The notes under the pieces were generated by a model, which did no database searches, had not been told where the DNA came from, and was given only the letters and a program-made list of their open reading frames with translations. A stretch of 64,000 nt of DNA, from NCBI GenBank assembly GCA_037974665.1, contig CM075770.1, positions 24,043,501-24,107,500 on the forward strand, in the 5' to 3' direction. Each line of letters begins with the position of its first letter. Position 1 is the stretch's first letter. This stretch comes from Ehretia macrophylla. Taxonomy: Eukaryota; Streptophyta; Magnoliopsida; Boraginales; Ehretiaceae. This document shows, piece by piece, positions 57,786 through 64,000 of the stretch. Position numbers and translations under genes: made by a program.

Positions 57786-58792
57786 TGTGATGGATTAGGA
57801 TGTCATCCTTTTTGCGGCTCACGACGTACGATCTGGGACGAAAAAATAGTGCAAAAGAAGAAAAGTGTCCCAAAATAGATGAAAACATTCAATTTAGGGC
57901 TCCGAAAACAAGCGCAGTCGACCAAGCTTGCTGCCCCCGTCGTAGAGCCCTCAGAGAGTTTACCAATGGTATGTTGTGCGCCACGTAACTCCTTACAGAT
58001 CAAAAGTTATAGGCACCGGAGCGACAGAGACCTGGTCCCAAGCCCCATACCGTCGGTTTGCGGGCCCAGCCTCTATGTGAAGCGAAGTTGTCTTCCCCAA
58101 AGTGCAATGGGATTCGATAATAGAAATGTCATGGATTAGGCTATCGTCCTTTTTGCGGCTCACGATCTACGATCTGGGATGAAAAAATAGCACAAAAGAA
58201 GAAAAGTGTCCCGAAACTGATGAAAATGTTCGATTTTGGGATCCGAAAATAGGTGCAGCCGCACAGGCTTGCTGCCCCCGTTGGAAAGCTATCGTACGTT
58301 GTGCACCACGTAACTCCTTACGGATCAAAAGTTATGGGCACCGGAGCGACAGATACCTGGTCACAAGCCCCACGTCCCCAGTTTGCAGGCCCAGCCTCTA
58401 CGTGAAGACAAGTTGTCTTGCAAAAGGTGCCATGGGATTCCATATTAGAATTGTGATGGATTAGGTAGTCGTCTTTTTTGCGGCTCAACACGTACTATCC
58501 AGGACGAAAAAACAGAGCACAAGAAGAAAAATGTCCCGAAACTGATGAAAACGTCCAATTTTGGGCTCCAAAAATAGTCGCAGCTGTGCAGGCTTGCTGC
58601 CCCCGTCATAGAGCTCTCGAAGAGCTTTCAAACGGTATGTTGTTCGCCGCGTAACTTCTTACGGATCAAAAGTAATTGGCACCGGAGCGACAGATACCTG
58701 GTCATAAGCCCCACGCCCGCGATTTGCGGGCCCAGCCTCTACGTGAAGTGAAGTTGTCTTGCCCAAGGTGTCCTGGAATTCGGTAATAGAAA
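57786..58792. repeat. Three-monomer block T1-T2-T3, copy 1
   Basis: T1 carries AAAATAGATGAAAACATTCA and GTCGACC; T2 carries TTTTGGGATCCGAAAATAGG and a GCAAAAGGTGCCATGGGATTC end; T3 carries ACGTACTATCCAGG and CACAAGAAGAAA. The block recurs at 60828 and 62532. Confidence 0.65.
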
Positions 58793-60827
58793 TGTGGTGG
58801 ATTAGGTTGTCGTCCTTTTCGCGGCGCACGATGTACGATCCAGGACGAAAAAATAGCGCAAATGAAGAAAAGTGCCCTAAGATAGATGTAAACGTTCAAT
58901 TTTGGTCTCTGAAAACAAGTGCAGCCGAGCAAACTTGCTGCCCCCGCCATAGAGCTCTCGGGGAGCTTTCCAACGGTATGCTGTGCACCGCGTAACTCCT
59001 TACGGATCAAAAGTTACAGGCACGGGAGTGACATAGACCTGGTCCCAATTCCTACGCCCTCGGTTTGCGATCCCAGCCTCTACGTGAAACGAAGTTGACT
59101 TGAAAAGGTGCTATGGGATTCGCTAATAGAAATGTGGTAGATTAAGTTCTGGTCCTTTACGCGGTGCACGACGTACGATCCGGGACGGAAAAATAGTGCA
59201 AAAGAAGAAAAGTGTCCTGAAACTGATGAAAACGTTCGATTTTGGGCTCCAAAAGTAGGTGCAGCCAAGCAGACTTGTTGCCCCCGTCATAGAGTTCTCA
59301 GAGAGCTTTCCAACGGCATGATGTGCGTCGCGTAACTCCTTACAGATCAAAAGTTATGGGCACCAGAGCGACGGAGACCTGGTCCCAATTCTTACGCCCT
59401 CGATTTGCGGGCCCAGCCTCTACGTGAAGCGAAGTTGACTTGAAAAGGTGCCATGGGATTTGCTGATAGAAATGTGGTGGATTAGGTTGTTATCCTTTTC
59501 ACGACGCACGACGTACGATCTGGGATGAAAAAACAGCGCAAAAGAAGAAAAGTGCCCTAAGATAGATGAAAACGTTCAATTTTGGGCTCCGAAAATAGGC
59601 GCAGCCAAGCAGGCTTGCTGCCCCCAACATAGAGCTCTCAGAGAGCTTTCCAACAGTATGTTGTGTGACGCGTAACTCCTTACAGATCAAAAGTTATGGG
59701 CACCGGAGCGACGAAGACCTGGTCCCGATTCTTACGCCCTCGGTTTGCGGGCCCAGCCTCTACGTGAAGCGAAGTTGACTTGAAAAGGTGGCATAGGATT
59801 CGGTAATAGAAAAGTGGTGGATTAGGTTGTCGTCCTTTTCACGGCGCACGACGTACGATCCGGGACGGAAAAACAGTGCAAAAGAAGAAAAGTGTCTTGA
59901 AACTGATGAAAATGTTTGATTTTGGGCTCCAAAAATAGGTGCAGCCGAGTAGACTTGCAGCCTCTGTCATAGAGCTTTCAGAGAGCTTTCCAACGGTATG
60001 TTGTGCGCCGCATAACTCCTTACGGATCAAAAGTTATGGGCACCGGAGCGATAGAGACTTGGTCGCAATTCCTACGCCCTCGGTTTGCGTGCCCAGCCTC
60101 TACGTGAAGCGAAGTTGACTTGAAAAGGTTCCATGGGATTCGCTAATAGAAATGTGGTGGATTAGGTTGTCGTCCTTTTCGCGGAGCACGACGTACGATC
60201 CGGGATGGAAAAACTGCACAAAAGAAGAAAAATGTGCTAAGATAGATGAAAATGTTCAATTTTGGGCTCCGAAAACAGGCACAGCTGAGCAGGCTCACTA
60301 CCCCCATCATAGAGCTCTCAGAGAGCTTTCCAACGGTATGTTGTGCGCTTCGTAACTCCTTACAGATCAAAAGTTATGGGCACCGGAGCGACGGAGTTCT
60401 GGTCCCAATTCTTACGCCCTAGGTTTGCGGGCCCAGCCTCTACGTGAAGCGAAGTTTACTTGAAAAGGTGCCATCGGTAATAGAAATGTGGTGGATTAGG
60501 TTGTCATCCTTTTTCACGGTGCACGACGTACGATCCGGGACGGAAAAATAACGCAAAAAAAGAAAAGTGTCCTAAAATTGATGAAAATGTTCGATTTTGG
60601 GCTCCAAATACAGGTGTAGCCGAGTAGACTTGTTGCCGCCGTCATAGAGCTCTCGGTGAGCTTTCCAACTGTATGATGTGCGCCGTGTAACTCCTTACGG
60701 ATCAAAAGTTATGGGCACCAGAGCGATGGAGACCTGGTCCCAATTCCTACGCCCTCGGTTTGCGGGCCCAGCCTCTACGTGAATAGAAGTTGACTTGAAA
60801 AGGTGCCATGGGATTCGCTAATAGAGA
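58793..60827. repeat. Dimeric higher-order repeat A-B in satellite, three rounds
   Basis: A monomers (58793, 59473, 60153) have CTAAGATAGATG and TTCAATTTTGG; B monomers (59133, 59813, 60487) have CTGAAACTGATG or close and TTCGATTTTGG. All share TTGACTTGAAAAGG and the GCGGCGCACGACG variant instead of GCGGCTCACGACG. The period is about 680 bp. Confidence 0.72.
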
Positions 60828-61853
60828 TATGGTAGATTAGGTTGTCGTCCTTTTTGCGGCGCACGACGTACGATCCGGGACGAAAAAACAGCACAAAAGA
60901 AGAAAAGTGCCCCAAGAAAGATGAAAACGTTCAATTTTGTGCTCTGAAAAAAGACGTAGTCGACCAAGCTTGCTACCCCCGTCGTAGAGCTCTCGGAGAG
61001 CTTACCAACGGTATGCTGTGCGCCGCATAACTCTTTACGGATCAAAAGTTATGGGCACCGGAGCGACGGAGACCTAGTCCCAAGACCAACGCCCTCGGTT
61101 TGCAGGCCCAGCCTCTACGTGAAGCGAAGTTGTCTTCCCCAAGGTGCCATGGGATTCGGTAATAGAAATGTAATGGATTAATTAGGCTATCGTCCTTCTT
61201 GCGGCTCACGATGTACGATCCGGAATGAAAAAACAGCGCAAAAAAAAAAATTATCCCGAAACTGATGAAAATGTTCGATTTTGGGATCCAAAAATATATG
61301 CAGCCGAGCAAGCTTGCTGCCCCCATTGTAGAGCTCTCGGATAGCTTTCCAACGGGATGCTGTGAACTGCGTAACTCTTTACGGATCAAAAGTTATTGGC
61401 ACCGGATTGACGGATACCTGGTCCCAAGCCCCACGCCCCCGATTTGCAGGCCCAGCCTCTACGTGAAGTGAAGTTCTCTTGCAAAAGCTGCCATGGGATT
61501 CCGTATTAGAAATGCGATGGATTAGGTGGTCGTCCTTTTCGCGGCTCACGACGTACTATCCAGGACGAAAAAATAGCGCACAAGAAGAAAAGTGTCCCGA
61601 AACTAATGAAAACGTTAGATTTTGGGCTCCAAAAACAGGCGCAGCTAAGCTGGCTTGCTACCCCCGTCATAGAGCTCTCGAAGAGCTTTCAAACGGCATG
61701 CTGTGCGCCAGGTAACTCCTTACGGATCAAAAGTTATTGGCACCGGAGCGACGGATACCTGGTCATAAGCTCCACGCCCGCGGTTTTCAGGCCCAGCCTC
61801 TATGTGAAGTGAAGTTGTCTTGCCCAAGGTGTCCTGGGATTCGTTAATAGAAA
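60828..61853. repeat. Three-monomer block T1-T2-T3, copy 2
   Basis: Starts 3042 bp (nine monomers) after copy 1. T1 has GTCGACCAAGC, T2 TTTTGGGATCC, T3 ACGTACTATCCAGG with CACAAGAAG. T1 is also A-like, linking the block to the dimer array. Confidence 0.65.
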
Positions 61854-62531
61854 TGTGATGGATTAGGTTGTTGTCCATTTTGCGGCTCACGATGTATGAT
61901 CTTGGATGAAAAAACTACGCAAAAGAAGAAAAGTGTCCCGAAACTAATGAAAAGGTTCGATTTTGGGCTCCGAAAGTAGGTGCAGTAGAGGAGGCTTGCT
62001 TCCCTCGTCGTAGAGCTCTCGGAGAGCTTTCCAACAATATGCTTGGCGGCGCGTAACTCCTTACGGATCAAAAGTTATGGGCACCGGAGCGACGGATACC
62101 TAGTCACAAGCCCCACGCCCTCAGTTTGTGGAACCAGCCTACGTGAAGCCAAGTTGGCTTGCAAAAGGTGCTTTGGGATTCGATAATAGAAATGTGATGG
62201 ATTAGGTTGTCGTCCTTTTTGCGGCTCACGACGTACGATCCGGGACAGAAAAACAGCAAAAAAAAAGAAAAGTGTCCCAAAACTTTTGAAAATGTTCAAT
62301 TTTCGACTCCAAAAAAGGCACAGCCAAGCAAACTTGCTGCTGCCATCATAGAGCTCTCGGAGAGCTTTTCAACGGAATGTTATGTGCCGCGTAACTCCTT
62401 ACAGATCAAAAGTTATGGGCACCGGTGTGACGCAGACCTGGTCCAAATCCTTAAGCCCTCGGTTTGCGGGCCCAGCCTCTACGTGAAGCGTAGTTGTCTT
62501 GAAAAGGTGCCATGGGATTCCGTAATAGAAA

Positions 62532-63553
62532 TGTGATGTATTAGGTTGTCATCCTTTTCGCAGCTCACGACGTACGATCTGGGACGAAAAAATAGCGCAA
62601 AAGAAGAAAAGTGTCCCAAAATAGATGAAAACATTCATTTAAGGGCTTCAAAAATAGGCGCAGTCGACCAGGCTTGCTGCCCCCATCGTAGAGCTCTCGG
62701 AGAGCTTACCAACGGTATGTTGTGCGCCGCATAACTCCTTACAGATCAAAAGTTATAGGCACCAGAGCGACAGAGACCTAGTCCCAAGCCCCACGACCTC
62801 GGTTTGCGGGCCCAGCCTCTACGTGAAGCAAAGTTGTCTTCCCCAAGGTACCATGGGATTCGGTAATAGAAATGTGATGGATTAGGTTGTCGTCTTTTTC
62901 ACGGCTCACGACGTACGATCCGGGATGAAAAAACAACGTAAAAGAAGAAAAGTGTCCCAAAATTGATGAAAATGTTCGATTTTGGGATCCGAAAATAGGC
63001 GCAGCCAAGCAGGCTTGCTGCCCTGTCGTAGAGCTCTTGGATAGTTTTCCAACGGTATGCTGTGCACCACGTAACTCCTTACGGATAAAAAGTTATGGGT
63101 ACCGGAGCGACGGATACCTGGTCGCAAGCCGCACGCCCCCGATTTGTGAGCCCAGCCTCTATGTGAAAGGAAGTTGTCTTGCAAAAGGTGCCATGGGATT
63201 CTGTATTAGAATTGTGATGGATTAGGTGGCTGTCCTTTTCGCGGCTCACGACGTACTATCCGGGATGGAAAAACAACGCAAAAGAAGAAAAGTGTCCCAA
63301 AACTGAAGAAAATGTTAGATTTTGGTATCCGAAAATAGACGCAGTAGAGCAGGCTTGCTACCCCCGTCGTAGAGCTCTCGGAGAGATTTTCAACAGTATG
63401 CTTTGCGCCTCGTAACTCCTTACGGATCAAAAGTTATAGGCACCGAAGTGACAGAGACTTGGTCCCAAGCCCCAAGCCCACGGTTTGCGGGCCCAGCCTC
63501 TATGTGAAGCAAAGTTGTCTTCCCCAAGGTGCCATGGGATTCGGTAATAGAAA
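62532..63553. repeat. Three-monomer block T1-T2-T3, copy 3
   Basis: Starts 1704 bp (five monomers) after copy 2, with the same three diagnostic motifs (GTCGACCAGGC; GGGATCCGAAAATAGG; ACGTACTATCCGGG). Confidence 0.65.
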
Positions 63554-64000
63554 TGTGATTAATTAGGCTATCGTCCTTTTCGTGGCTCATGACGTACGAT
63601 CCGGGACGAAAAAATAGCGCAAAAGAAGAAAAGTGCTCGAAACTAATGAAAATGTTCGATTTTGGGATCCAAAAATAGGCGTAGCCGAGCAGGCTTGCTG
63701 CCCCCGTCGTAGAGCTCTCGTATAGCTTTCCAACGGTATGCTGTGCGCCACGTAACTCATTACGGATCAAAAGTTATGGGCACCGGAGCGACGGATACCT
63801 GGTCGCAAGCCCCACGCCCCCAGTTTGCGGGCCCAGCTTCTACGTGAAGGGAAGTTGTCTTGCCCAAGGTATCGTGGGATTCGGTAATAAAAATGTGGTG
63901 GATTAGGTTGTCGTCCATTTCGCGTCTCACGACGTACGATCCGGTAAAAAAAAATAGCGCAAAAGAATAAAAGTGTCCCGAAATTGATGAATAGGTTCGA

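Larger units (their letters stand above)
55297..64000 (-). repeat. 5S-spacer-derived satellite, ~340-bp monomers without 5S gene
   Basis: About 26 head-to-tail monomers. Each TGTGATGGA-type joint starts at 55401, 55744, 56085, 56425, 56766, 57107, 57448, 57786, 58127, 58452, 58793, 59133, 59473, 59813, 60153, 60487, 60828, 61169, 61513, 61854, 62193, 62532, 62873, 63213, 63554 and 63894, so the period is 340-341 bp with rare 325-344 steps. A monomer equals the 5S spacer from TTAGGTTGTCGTCC to AATAGAAATGTGGTGGA; the terminator, 5S gene and upstream region (338 bp) are cleanly absent. Strand follows the 5S orientation in the parent unit. The array runs past the window edge. Confidence 0.93.

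Noticed and set aside
3003-64000. CRISPR-like or prokaryotic repeat array
   Set aside because: Units are ~340 or ~679 bp of continuous homologous sequence with 5S genes; there are no short repeats with unique spacers and no cas genes.

Overview
This window is plant nuclear DNA, almost certainly from an angiosperm. The evidence is plant-type 5S rRNA genes in a long tandem array, chromovirus-type LTR retrotransposons primed by initiator-Met tRNA, and a miniature TRIM retrotransposon. I see no host protein-coding gene. The recurring 60-75 residue open frames are translations of 5S genes and spacer repeats, or of LTRs.

Layout: (1) 1-3002, right part of a ~3.6 kb Tekay-type LTR cut by the window edge. 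(2) 3003-11671, 22284-26033, 37950-42201 and 45035-54795 form one 5S rDNA array, all genes on the minus strand, with a unit of about 679 bp (118 bp gene plus ~561 bp spacer). It holds 37 near-full-length 5S copies, one split by an insertion, one truncated and one 6-bp remnant. (3) 11672-22278, a large LTR element with a non-coding interior (LARD-like), TSD CCAGC. (4) 26039-37944, a coding but broken Tekay-clade Ty3/gypsy element with 3.56 kb LTRs, TSD ATTAG, inserted inside a 5S gene. (5) 42207-45029, a solo LTR of a more distant relative, TSD TAATG. (6) 54796-55296, a 501-bp TRIM exactly at the boundary between two kinds of array. (7) 55297-64000, a 5S-less satellite of ~340-bp monomers (about 26 copies) made only of the 5S spacer, with its own higher-order repeats.

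The pieces tell one history. The 5S unit is two modules of nearly equal length: a ~338-bp module with the gene, terminator and upstream region, and a ~341-bp spacer module. The right-hand satellite is the spacer module alone, re-amplified. The 5S array was duplicated in tandem (about 6.6-41.9 kb against 41.9-54.8 kb, retroelements removed); the halves differ by roughly 4-6% by eye. Each retroelement lies in only one half, so all three inserted after the duplication. No 5S copy equals the array consensus (2-14 differences each); the array looks like a decaying relic locus, with copies at 24582-24699, 47926-48043, 46569-46686 and 38530-38647 the best preserved.

The LARD-like element shares LTR ends, primer site, leader and polypurine tract with the Tekay element and so could have been mobilised by Tekay proteins. 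All counts and percentages are by-eye readings, not computed alignments.
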